Assembly: GCA_027563935.2 (NCBI GenBank)
Contig: CM050451.1
Coordinates: 101,831,565-101,895,564 of the forward strand
From: Costus lasius
Taxonomy: Eukaryota; Streptophyta; Magnoliopsida; Zingiberales; Costaceae
Reading direction: 5' to 3'
DNA: 64,000 nt
Below are positions 24,285 to 34,837 of this stretch, one piece after another (the first letter of the stretch is position 1; every line of letters begins with the position of its first letter). The notes under the pieces are model-generated. The model made no database searches, was not told the origin of the DNA, and was given only the letters and a program-made list of their open reading frames with translations. A program made the position numbers and the translations under genes.

Positions 24285-25965
24285 TGTTGGGGTATGCCCT
24301 TAAGGCTAATGTTTGAGGCCTTGGGATTATATCAGTATCATGTATAAACTCTATGTTTATAAAGGCAATGGTTATTATTCAGGTTGTTACATCATCTGCT
24401 GCAATATGTATACTTCTGAATAATGTCTCAATGGTGTTCAGCTTGGCTGACATGCTGTAAAGTCCTTAGTCGAGATATCTTGGTGAACATGAGACAGCCT
24501 TGGTATGATTGAGACTAATATGTGTTCTAATCTTATAGGATGCTTCGAGCATGGAATAAGATGTAGACTCATAGGTACATTGGATGTACTGGACAGACCC
24601 TACTAGGATATTCAATTGCTTGTCACAATGTGAATAATCCTTATAAACAAACAAGTGGCATATGTCCTCTGACTTGAGATCACTTGTGTTTCTAAATGAT
24701 GATTGGCATTGTTTTGAGGTAGTTCAATATCATTTGAAACATAATGGTTATAGACTATCTTGGATAATGAGCATGAGTCATGTTAGGGCACTAGTGATAG
24801 ATATAGGATTGCCGTCTCCTTGTTTGGAGTGTGATGTTCTAAAGGGGCCCCCTGGATGAGATGATTGAGAAAGTGTATGGCCATACCCAGATGACTATGT
24901 TCATCTGATCTAATCATTCTCATCATATTGGAGTTACAGGCTAGACACGCTTGTCCAATAAGAACATCCAGTGGCAAAGGAAACATGTATGCCTAGTGAG
25001 TTGGATTCACACTTGTGCTGTGGTTTGGGAGTAGTCTTGGAAGACTCTTTCCTTTATATCGGGAGACAGTGATGTGTTGCTAGATACCCCTCACTGATCG
25101 TGATAACGTAAGTTATCGTTACCGACATTTAAAGGAAACCCTTAGGGTCGTACAATTTGATGATATGGCTTACTTAAGTCAGATCGTGTGGACTGACTTG
25201 TTTTGATTTAGTTTAAAGGAGTTTAAACTCTGATTGTAAGTGAGATCTGGTCTGATCATGTTTGATTGATTAGGGCTTGAGATCGGTAAGCTTCGATCGA
25301 GAGAATTGATGCTAGATCGGTGAGATCAAGAGCATCAAGAGATGAACGGTTAGATCTTGAACCATTTGGTTTGATAGGATCTGAACCAATGCTGGTTTGA
25401 TTTGGTCTTTGAACCAAATTCAATTGGACCGAATAAATAGAACCGGTTCACATAAGTGAACGCTTGGTTTAATGGGAGAAGGAAAGTTTCGATGGTTCAC
25501 TTGAGTGAACGCATGAAACATTGAGGAGTTACTATTTTTTGGAAGTCGGTTTCCAAATTGGAAACGCTCCCACGTTGTAACGTCGCTCGCCCATATTCTC
25601 CATTCATTCCTCTCGTGTGGTGATCGCTTCTTCACGCCAAGAGAGAAAAACATTCGGCCAGCAAGAGATCTTCCTCTCAATCTCCTTCACGCGATTAGGA
25701 CTCTTGAAGTTCTTTGCTAGCACAAAGGACGACAAGGAGAAAGCCATCTTCACCTTGTGTGCGTCGCCTTTGGAGAAGAAGCATTTGATTCTTTCTCTTC
25801 CAAGTCACCTCCTTGCTCATGGCCATGGTAACGCATCTCTATGCTTTCATTTTAAGTTGATCATATGAATATCACATGAGATCCTAGGAAACCCTAGATT
25901 CCGCCCATGCAAAGATTATATGCGCATGTTATTAGGGTTTCGCCCCCTTATTTAGGGTACTTTCA
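24285..25965 (+). repeat. 3' LTR of A1 (1681 bp)
   Basis: Begins TGTTGGGGTATGCCC directly after the purine-rich AAGTGGGAGAT and ends TTTCA. It carries the family's conserved ATGGCCATG block followed by GTAACG (25819-25830) and the GAACCGGTTC palindrome near 25441. The bases after it (TTAAA) belong to element E. Confidence 0.93.
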
Positions 25966-26122
25966 TTAAATCCATCATAAACACAATCCAAATTTTGGCC
26001 ATAAAATGATAAAAGAAGTTTGGATGAAAGACACTTTCTATGTGAAACGCGCATGGATAGAAGAAAAATTTTCCAAAAATTTTTCACACAAGCAAACGTA
26101 CACCTTGTGTTTCTCGCAAGTA

Positions 26123-26134
26123 GCTCTGATACCA
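26123..26134 (-). promoter_or_regulatory. Primer binding site of E
   Basis: GCTCTGATACCA on the plus strand is the exact complement of TGGTATCAGAGC, one base from the LTR edge. This fixes E's orientation and shows the neighbouring LTR is its 5' LTR. Confidence 0.9.
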
Positions 26135-26135
26135 C

Positions 26136-28388
26136 TGTTGGGGAATGCCGGGTGTAATTTTTAAAAATTTGCAGTCCTAGGACGCAGCGGAAGAAGCATT
26201 ACACCCAAAACATATTCCTTTCCCAAGGATCCATGCGAGAGAGAGAACACAAGGATGTGTTAGGGTTAGTACCTCTATTGCTTGTCAAGATGAAGGTGCC
26301 AAGTTGAAGACGATCAAGTGCTCGCCCTCTACAAGTATCCACGCGTCGACTCCTTGATCGTTGCTCCATTCCACACTTGGTGCTAGCCTCGGGAAGAGAA
26401 TCAAGCCTTCACCTCACTTGCGCCACCTTCAAGAGAACTTGCGCCAAGGAGGGGACAGGGAAGATGCCGCCAAGGACTTCCCTCTTCTTCTTTGCTTGCG
26501 CCACCTCCAAGGTGCGCCAATGGCCAAGGAACGATGAGGGCTTGTGTCAAGAAGATGCCACCAAGCACAAAGAATCCTTGCGCCAAAGAAGAGAGGAAGA
26601 GGAAGAACTTTCGGCTCCAAGGAAGAAGATTGCGCCAAGCCAATGTTGCTCTCACCCCTTGCACTCCAAATCTCTCCAAGAGATATGTCACCCCTCCAAG
26701 ATGTTGTCCACACGAATCAAACTCTAAGAGGGGGTGGCAAGGGTCCTATTAATAGGACAAGGGGCGGCTAGGGAAATGGCTAGGATCATGCCAAGTGGGC
26801 GGCTAGGATAAAGGAGTCTTGAGGTAAGGAAAGTCTCCAAGACTTTACCATAAACCTCATTCAACCTATCCTAATTTGCCCAATGGCCATATCAGCCCAA
26901 GACATGCCTTAGAGGCATTCTTTCCATCCAAGGAGAAGGGCTAGGCGCAACATGCAAGAGGAATTCGGCTAGGGTGGTGTCTTGGGAGAAATTAGGGTTT
27001 GAGGTAAGGTAAGTTTCCAAGACATTACCATATACCTCTTCCCTATATCCATATGCGCCTAGGAACTTCCCATAAAAGTTCTTAAGCCATATCAGCCCCA
27101 AGACTTGCCTTAGAGGCAAGTATTCCATCCAAGGAAGAGGGGCTAGGCACCCTTTACTTCCATAATGATGCAAAGGCGCCTCCCTCCCCCTATTATGCCC
27201 CTAGGCGCCAATGGGGTGAGATTTCTCCCCATTATACCCTTTTAAGCCAATTGCTTCTTCATGACAACTAATATTGGGTCTCATTGGATAATGAGCTAGC
27301 CCAAACTTCATGGCATGAGTTGATTAACCCATTGGATCTAATCCAATGCAACCCTAATCCAAATGTGACCTATCTAGGTCAATTTCGGGTCAACCTGCCA
27401 AAAATGAAGTTTGGCTCCAATAACTTTCTTCCAACTCATCAGGCTCATTGGCGCTGATGAAATCTTCCAAATTGATCCAAGTTATCCAATAACTTGATCC
27501 TAAGGTTTCTTATTAAAGCAACGTCAAGAGTCTATTGCGTGTGACCCCGTAGGATCCATATGTCGATGGTAATGATGTAAACATCATAAGTAGTGAGGGG
27601 TATCTAGCAACACATCACTACTACCCATGTCATAGGACTTAAGTCATTATAGCAACAACTCCTTGCAAGCAACGAGGATTCCCATTGCATTATAGATCCC
27701 TTTGCCTAAACTGATATCCTGCCATTGGATTAGTCTCAAGTTTATCAATCCAATGCATTGGTCATGACTCAACTAGTGTGGCCATACATTCTTGTCATGC
27801 ACCAATAAGGTGGGGCGCCCCCGAGTGGATATCATACTTCCAATAAGGAAGGGGCAAATCCTACTGTTGGTCATCCATGTCTCTAAATAACTTATGACAT
27901 ACCCAATGACAATCGTTTTGGTCTCCCAATTACGGAGAGACGTAAGATTGTATCAAAGCATACCCATCATCAAATCTTGACATGAATACCTCAAGTCTAA
28001 GGATCAATGCAAACCTCTTGCATGTGAGATTGACCTGTTGACTAGACAAGTCAATCCTCACGGTGGATCACTTCAGTGCATCCAATGCACCTGTATGTCT
28101 GCGTTACTGTGCCCCGCACCTAACCAGCCCATACACCAGTCTCACATGCACCAAAGCTGTCCCATATTGGCTAAGGCACCTTGACCGGGGATTACTTATG
28201 AGAATGGATCCAATCCAAACTCATGGGACATTATCTATGCAATTCAATATATTAACGCAGGTAAAGCAATCTGCATAATAACGACCATGCCTTTATTGAT
28301 TATATCAATTTCATTAATTCTATCAAAGTACATTCAAACAATGCCTGACCATGTCCATACATTGGTCTGTAGGGCATATACACCAACA
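26136..28388 (-). repeat. 5' LTR of E (2253 bp)
   Basis: The ends are TGTTGG and CCAACA. The left end touches the PBS and the right end abuts integrase-coding sequence of D. It includes a diverged 180-base tandem duplication (26821-27160). Several overlapping open frames at 26377-26771 on both strands are not credible genes: they overlap each other and have no recognisable domain. Confidence 0.8.
26821..27160. repeat. Diverged 180-bp tandem duplication in E LTR
   Basis: GAGGTAAGG begins both units, at 26821 and 27001, and each continues through ACC(A)TA.ACCTC, CATATCAGCCC, GCCTTAGAGGCA and TTCCATCCAAGGA to GGGCTAGGC. Units differ at many bases, so the duplication is older than the E insertion. 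Confidence 0.75.
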
Positions 28389-29526
28389 GGTTCTCTACTT
28401 CATGTCTGAACTCTTTGAATTTCTCAAATGATTCAGACTTATGTCTCATTAGGTAGACATAACCATATCTACTGAAATCATCAGTAACTGTGATGATGTA
28501 GTTGTGGCCTCCTCTGGCTCGCTTATTGAATGGTCCACACACATCGCTATGTATGAGATCCAACAAACCTCCTACCCTTTCACCAGTCTTGGTGAAAGGC
28601 GCCTTTGTCATTTTCCCTAACAAATAAGGCTCGCATGTTTCAAATTCCTCCAAGGAACTTGAATCTATCAACCCATTTGCATGGAGTTGTTGAATGCGAG
28701 TTTATATGGGCTAATCGACAATGCCATAGGAAAGCACCAACTGAACCACTCAGTTTGGTCCTTTTATTATTTATGTTACAAATAGAGTTATCCATGTCTA
28801 ACACATATAGACCATTGCACAAAGTACCCTTCCCATAGAACATATTTATAAATGAAAAAGAACAAGAGTTATTATTTATTTCAAACTTAAATCCTTTCTT
28901 TGCCAAGCAAGGAATGGATACAATATTCATAGTAAGCGAATGTACATAATATCTGACTCTAACTGAAGTCCAGATGGCAGGGAGAGAGTCAAAACTCCTA
29001 TAGTAACAGCAGCAACATGTGCCCCGTTTCCAACTCGTAGGTCAATCTCTCCAGCCCGTACCGATCTACTTTTCTTGAGCCCCTGCATATTTGTACAAAT
29101 ATGAGCTCCACATGCGGTATCCAATACCCATGTCATAGAAGTAGAAAGGTTGACTTCTGTAACATAAATACCTGAGTATGAAGACGAAGTCTTGCCTCTC
29201 TTCTTCTCATTCTGAAGTCGCACCATGTCCTTCAACATGTGAGGTGGCCCTCCACATGAATAGCACTTATAGTTCCTGATCCATTCCATCTTTAATTTCA
29301 GTTCCTTGGTCAAACCTTTCGGCTCAACACACTGAATATTAACTTTAGGAGGATTGAGCCTAACCAATTCATTAAAGAACTATCTTAGATTAGTAATAAT
29401 CTGAGAGGCACTCTTCAATTCATATTGCCCTTGAAGCTCGAGCGACATGTTGGTTAGCATCAATTGTGCAACCTCCAAAGTATTAGCCTGATGCTTATTG
29501 ATGACACCAAAATATGTAGCATATTT
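28389..29526 (-). pseudogene. Copia fragment D: broken gag, protease and integrase N-terminus
   Basis: Relative of the A family on the minus strand. From the right: a Gag piece (TLEVAQLMLTNMS), a Gag segment missing much of the A equivalent, a zinc knuckle CYSCGGPPHMLKDM that has lost its last Cys, protease-like WVLDTACGAHICTN, the zinc region of integrase (LWHCRLAHIN), and integrase HSDVCGPFNK to KEFRHEVEN. Frames change near 28927 and 28670, and a stop follows NLR in Gag. The left end is cut by E's LTR at 28389 and the right end by F near 29527. This is the oldest layer in the left half. Confidence 0.8.
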
Positions 29527-31479
29527 TGCATCATTTTAGATACCTTTTCAAGCTAAATTGAGGATCTTTTACTTGTTTCCATGCTAAACCCATCAAATAC
29601 TGCAAAGTCTACTTCTGTTTTGGTTTTTCATATTTTTCAGGCAAAAAGATGCTATTTTAGGCATTTTCAAGCAAAATCAAATACATGGAATAGTTCTCAT
29701 CATCAAGAAGAAGGCACCGAAGAAATTTCACGCAAATTGAGGCAAAGAACCAAAAGTACGGTCAGGCAGTAAAGGATTTTATGGTACCGTATTTTTCAAG
29801 GCTACCGTATTATCGAGATCACGGCCGTATTTTGGTGATTTTCCAAACAGAAGGTTTTCGTGAAAATACGGTACCGCCATAAGAATTTACACGGCCGTAT
29901 TTTGGGGTGTTTTCGGAACAGAAACCTTAGCCGATTTTACGGCACTGCCGTAAACCAGTTTACGGGCCGTATTTTCCAGATGTCTTCAGAACAGAAAGTT
30001 GCCCTGAAATTATAGCACTGCCGTAAACATTTACACGGGCCGTATTTTCTAGACGAATTCGACCAGAGAGTTCAGCCGATTTTATGGCACTGCCGTATAC
30101 CAAATTACGGTGTCGTATGTTTCAGCAATTTCAGAACAGAATGATTGATGGATTTTACGGCAGTGTCGTAAGATATTACACTGCCGTATTTCAGTTTTTG
30201 AACGCGACTCCCAGGTCAATTTCAACGCCCGATTTTTGTGGAGATGATTGCGGACGATCCAGAAGTTTATATTCGATGCCGTAAGAAGCAAAAGGGGAGC
30301 TTTGGATGGGAGGATTAGAGAGAGAGACCAAAAGCCCTAAATTTCGTACACCATCGAGGGAGAAATCTTGATCCACGCCGTCGCCGAGGGTTTCGCCGCC
30401 GCACTCGATACAAACAACCTCCGGCCATGATTTTTCTACCGAAGCATTGCCTGGTGAAGGAGACAACGTGCCAGAAGTTTCAGATCGAAAGGAGACAAAT
30501 TGGAGGAGAAATTAGAGGAAGAAGGATCGCCACCACTGTTCACGCCTTCCTTTATAAAATACGGCTGTGAAATACTTCACAGCCGTGCCGTATTTTCTAA
30601 AAACTCTTCTTTTTGTTGATTTTCGATATTCTAAAATTTTGGATTATTGTATTTCCTTCGCCATGCTAGCTTAAACTACTCTTGGGACATGGGGGAGTAG
30701 TTCACTTGACTTTTAATGATTAGATAACTAATTTTTTAATATTTCATTGGGTTTGATTTCAGCATGATGATTTTGCTCATGTGATAATTGTGCTTAGACT
30801 CTCTTTAAGTTCATATTATTAATTATGTTCTTAGAATTTTCGCTTGAGACTGAAAGGTAATAGCTTGAGAATTTGGAACCCTAGAATTGCATGTTAGGAT
30901 CCCTTCCTTAGGTTAGATCCATCTTGATCTTTTCTAGTAAAATAATTGTCATGATTATAACATGAGTCTATAGATCGAGTCTATTTGTCAAACGTGGAGA
31001 TCATGTGCGAAAGCAAAGAACGGAATGTTGGAGGTCCTTGAGCAAAACTAGTTGTGAGACTCGGATGCACGAAAGTGATCCTTCAGACTCCACTAGAGAT
31101 TCTAGAGCTCGGATGCACGAAAGTGATCCTTGAGTTCATCCTTTGATAATATCTTCTTCATGATGAAATTGAATCAACGAAATCCTTATTCATGTCTAGT
31201 CATAAAAGTTTAAGTGAACGAAACCCTAGTCCCAGCTTTTCTCTCTGATAATCCCACTTTTAGTTACCGATTGCTATTCTCACGATCTTGTTTTGCCTAG
31301 TTAGTAAGAAATCAACTATTTAGTATTCGACAATGTAGGTCCCTGTGGATTCGATACTTTTTTTATTACTTCGTATACCCGTGCACTTGCGGTTTAACAA
31401 CAAGTTTTTGGTGCCATTACCAAGGATTAGTCCAAGATACACGCGTGCCAGATTTGTTGTGTTCCCTTTCGGGCTATCA
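29527..31479 (+). repeat. 5' LTR of F (ends approximate)
   Basis: Start placed at TGCATCATTTTAG, where D coding similarity stops. End placed before AGTTTTTGGCGCCG; an alternative end is 31402, before an earlier degenerate copy of the same junction. It contains a palindromic minisatellite (29824-30195) and a 24-base direct repeat containing CTCGGATGCACGAAAG at 31060-31083 and 31109-31132. No long credible gene. Confidence 0.65.
29824..30195. repeat. 70-73 bp palindromic minisatellite in F LTR
   Basis: The word CCGTATTT (or a variant) recurs at 29824, 29894, 29967, 30040, 30113 and 30184, steps of 70, 73, 73, 73 and 71. Each unit carries a form of the inverted repeat TACGGCA-C-TGCCGTA (29938-29952 perfect; variants at 30011, 30083 and 30156) and an ACAGAA word. 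Shorter CGG/CCG inverted repeats continue upstream. Confidence 0.85.
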
Positions 31480-31485
31480 AGTTTT

Positions 31486-31503
31486 TGGCGCCGTTGCTGG
31501 GGA
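31486..31503 (+). promoter_or_regulatory. Primer binding site of F (Asp tRNA type)
   Basis: TGGCGCCGTTGCTGGGGA matches the plant Athila-lineage primer site with one difference from the common form. A degraded copy, TGGTGCCATTACCAAGGA, lies 77 bases upstream at 31409-31426; both are preceded by AAGTTTT. Confidence 0.88.
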
Positions 31504-31641
31504 CCTTAGTTTTTGTCGATATTAGAGACGTTGAGAGTATTGCTAGACTAGGTTTCATTTATGTTTTATCTTTTTATTCTTTTCTATTTACTTACATCAT
31601 TTGATCAGTTTGCTCTAGTGTGCACAGGACATTCATTTCTA

Positions 31642-33146
31642 ATGGCTGATCAAAGATCACTAAGGGACTATGCTGCCCCTAATCCTCAGGGGATACACTT
31701 CAGCATTGCTAGACCTACAATTGAGGCCTCCGACTTTGAAATTAATCCTGCCTTCGTGACTATGATCCAGCAGAATTAGTTCAGAGGATCATCAATCGAA
31801 GATCCTTATTCACATTTATATACCTTTCTTGAATATTGTGATACCATAAGAATTCATGAAATTTATGATGATGCACTAAAACTGATATTGTTCCCTTTTT
31901 CTCTCAGGGATCAAGCACGAACTTGGTTGCATTCTCGTCAACCCAATACTTTCACAACATGGGATCAATTATCAAAAGCTTTTCTGACGAGATATTTTCC
32001 ACCAAGCAAGACTTTCCAATCGAGAAATCAAATCATGAACTTCCAACAGAAAGAAGGGGAATCTCTTAGTGAAGCATGGGAACGATACAATGAATTGGAA
32101 AGGAAGTGTCCTCACCATGGCTTGGAGCGATGGGTCTTAATTGAAACTTTTTATTATGGTTTAATTAATCACACTCACCTCATTATTGATGCTGCTGCAG
32201 GGGGAGCCTTGATGAGTAGAACAACTGATGATGCTTTCAAGTTGTTTGAGGAGATGTCCTTGAATCAGAGCCAATGGGCTCCAGATGAAGGAATTTCATA
32301 TTGTCATCAACATGGTAAGAATGAGAATGAGGATCAGCAAACCCTGACCGAAGAGGTTAGTGAGCACATGTTAGAAAAATTTTTAGCTAGCCAAATCCAT
32401 TCATTGCAATTTCAAAACACAAAAAAATTCGAAGATCTTGAAGAAACTATTAGTCATCTTGCTTCTCAAGTAGAATCCTTAGTTACTTGCAGTGAAATTC
32501 TAGAAGGACAAATATCTAGATTAAACACTGGGGAACATTGCAATGCCATTATCACTAGAAGTGGGAAACAACTCGGAGAACTTAAGGAAAAAGAGTCTAT
32601 TAATGATCAGGATGAAGAATTAGAATTAGAAAAGCCTTCTGAACATGAACAAACCCTACATAGTTCAGCACCTCAAAAGGGTGGTAATCAAAAAGAGGAT
32701 GTTCCATGTAAAGAAGATGGATCTAAGACTAATCTACCTCCATCCTTTAGACCACTGATACCTTTTCCCCAAAGGTTAGAACAAGAGAAGTTAGATAAGC
32801 AATTTGGGAGATTTCTTGATGTTTTGAAAAAGCTTTACATTAATATACCATTTACTGAAGCTTTATCTCAAATGCCCATATATGCTAAATTTTTGAAAGA
32901 AATCCTGTCTAACAAAAGAAATATAGAAAACTATGGTACTGTTTCTTTAACCAAAGAATGTAGTGCTGTTGTTCAAAACAGGTTACCACCGAAATTGAAT
33001 AATCCAGGTAGTTTCTCTATCCCATGTTTTATTGGAAATATGACTTTCGACCGAGCCTTATGTGATCTAGGAACTAGTGTAAGTCTTATGTCTTTGTCTG
33101 TGTCCAGGAAATTGGACATGGGAGCTCCTAAGCCGACTACAATTTA
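31642..33146 (+). pseudogene. F gag and start of protease
   Basis: Starts MADQRSLRDYAAPNPQGIHF at ATG 31642. A TAG at 31777-31779 (IQQN*FRGSS) stands where relatives have Gln; the same frame continues. Gag has the retrotransposon Gag core (DQARTWLHSRQPNTFTTWDQ, FPPSKTFQSRNQI, WERYNELERKCPHHGL), a predicted coiled region near 32360-32480, then a spacer. At the right end is the retropepsin beginning, FDRALCDLGTSVSLM, where the catalytic triad reads DLG. The frame is cut at 33147 by the solo LTR and would continue as TTISLQLADRSVKYP. Confidence 0.88.
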
Positions 33147-34837
33147 TGAAAAAGTCCCCTTCAAGGGGGAGCGCAAAGGGGGTGAAACCCTAAATGGGGG
33201 CACATTGAAATTTTGCAGCGGATGCAAGGGTTTCATAGGATCGCAAGTAAGAGCATATGATCAACTTAACCAAATAAGATCATACCATAGCCATTGTGTG
33301 GGTGGCGACTTGGAAGCAAGAGAACAAAATAGATCTCCTCCAAACGGCGCGCACACAAGATGAAGTCGGCCACTCTTTGAGATCCTTGTGCTAGCAAGGT
33401 TCTTCAAAGGTACTTGTCGTATAGAAGGGATGAGATGTCTCCTTGTTGGCCGAGAGCTCCTTGTCCAAAGCCTCTCTTCCTCGTCAACTTCCTCTACCCG
33501 AGAGTGCAAGCTTTCCACACGAGAAGAGGGGAACGTATTTGCGTTTTTGGCGTTGAGAGGAATCGGCATTCAAGATATTCCAAAAATGGAACATCATTAA
33601 GCCATGCGCTCATGCCAACCCAAAAACGCATACTAGCATTGAACCAAGCGTTCACCTTTGTGAACCGGTTCAAGCCAAAACGTCCCAATCGAATTTGGTT
33701 CATAAACCAAATCAAAATAGCCCAAGCCAATTGGTCTAGACCATAGTAAACCCTAAGGTTCCAGATCTAACCGTTCATCTCCTGATGCTCCTGATCTCAC
33801 CGATCTAGCATCACCTCTCTCGATCGAAGCTTACCGATCTCAAGCCCTAATCAATCAAACATGATCAGACCAGATCTCACTTACAATCAGAGATTAAATC
33901 CCTTTAAACTGAACCCAAACAATTCAGTCCACACGATCTGACTCAAGTAAGCCATATCATCAAATTGTGCGACCCTGAGGGTTTCCTTTAAATGTCGGTA
34001 ACGATAACTTTCGTTATCACGATCAGTGAGGAGTATCTAGCAACACATCACTGTCTCCCGATATAAAGGAAAGAGTCTTCCAAGACTACTCCCAAACCAC
34101 AGCACAAGGGTGAATGCACTTCACTAGGCATACATGTTTCCTTTGCCACTGGATGTTCTTATTGGACAAGCGTGTCAAGCCTGTGACTCCAATATGATGA
34201 GCATGATTAGATCAGATGAACATAGTCACCTGGGTATGGCCATACACTTTCTCAATCATCTCATTCAGGGGGGGCCCCTTTAGAACATCACACTCCTTGA
34301 ACAAGGAGACGGCAATCCTTTATCTATCACTAGTGTCCTAACCTGACTCATGATCATTATCCAAGATAGTCTATAATCATTATGTTTCAAATGATATTGA
34401 ACTACCTCAAAACAATGACAATCATCATCTAGAAACACAAGTGATCTCAAGTCAGAGGACATGTGCCACTTGATGCAAACAAGGATTATTCACATTGTGA
34501 CAAGCAATTGAATATCCTAGTAGGGTCTGTCCAGTACATCCAATGTACCCATGAGTCTACATCTTATTCCATGCTCGAAGCATCCTATAAGATTAGAACA
34601 CATATTAGTCTCAATCATATCAAGGCTGTCTCATGTTCACCAAGATATCTCGACTAAGGACATATGCATGTCAGCCTAGCTGAACAGCATTGAGACATTA
34701 TTCAGAAGCACAGTTATTGCAGCAGACAATGTAACAAACTGAATAATAACCATTGCCTTTATAAACATAAGAGTTTATACATGATACTTTTACAATCCCA
34801 AGGCCTCAAACATTAGCCTTAAGGGCATACCCCAACA
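33147..34837 (-). repeat. Solo LTR of A family inside F
   Basis: Reverse A LTR, from TGAAAAAGTCCCC to GGCATACCCCAACA, with no internal sequence. The flanks are ATTTA (33142-33146) and ATTTC (34838-34842); the Athila reading frame (TTISLQ) shows ATTTC is the original, so the left copy carries one later change. On the minus strand it keeps ATGGCTATG followed by GTATGATC, around 33280-33300. Confidence 0.92.

Larger units (their letters stand above)
1..25965 (+). mobile_element. Ty1/copia element A1, 5' end outside window, split by element B
   Basis: Gag, protease, integrase, reverse transcriptase and RNase H follow in Ty1/copia order, ending in a 3' LTR at 24285-25965. The 5' LTR and primer site lie left of the window: base 1 matches about 670 bases past the PBS of A2 (near 39950). 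The body is interrupted at 3269-22315 by element B, with the 5-base target duplication GGGGT at 3264-3268 and 22316-22320. Two nonsense codons also break the frame. A1 lies in the leader of element E. It is not autonomous now. Confidence 0.93.
25966..28388 (-). mobile_element. Copia-like element E, 5' LTR and leader only
   Basis: The minus strand reads 5' LTR (28388 to 26136), PBS (26134 to 26123), then about 157 bases of A-rich leader (26122 to 25966) before A1. The rest of E should lie left of the window, beyond A1's 5' LTR. Its LTR start (TGTTGGTGTATATGCCC in minus sense) and the AATAAAGGCATGG block resemble the A LTR start, so E is a distant relative. Confidence 0.75.

Noticed and set aside
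26377..26771. Overlapping open frames on both strands in the E LTR
   Set aside because: Mutual overlap in several frames, low-complexity composition and LTR location argue against genes.
29824..30195. CRISPR-like array
   Set aside because: Units are contiguous diverged tandem repeats in a plant LTR, with no constant repeat/unique spacer pattern.
34463..34657. 64-codon antisense frame recurring in most A LTRs (for example 41432-41626, 48821-49015)
   Set aside because: Copies share it by descent; start and end vary and no domain is seen. A-family LTR identity is sufficient explanation.
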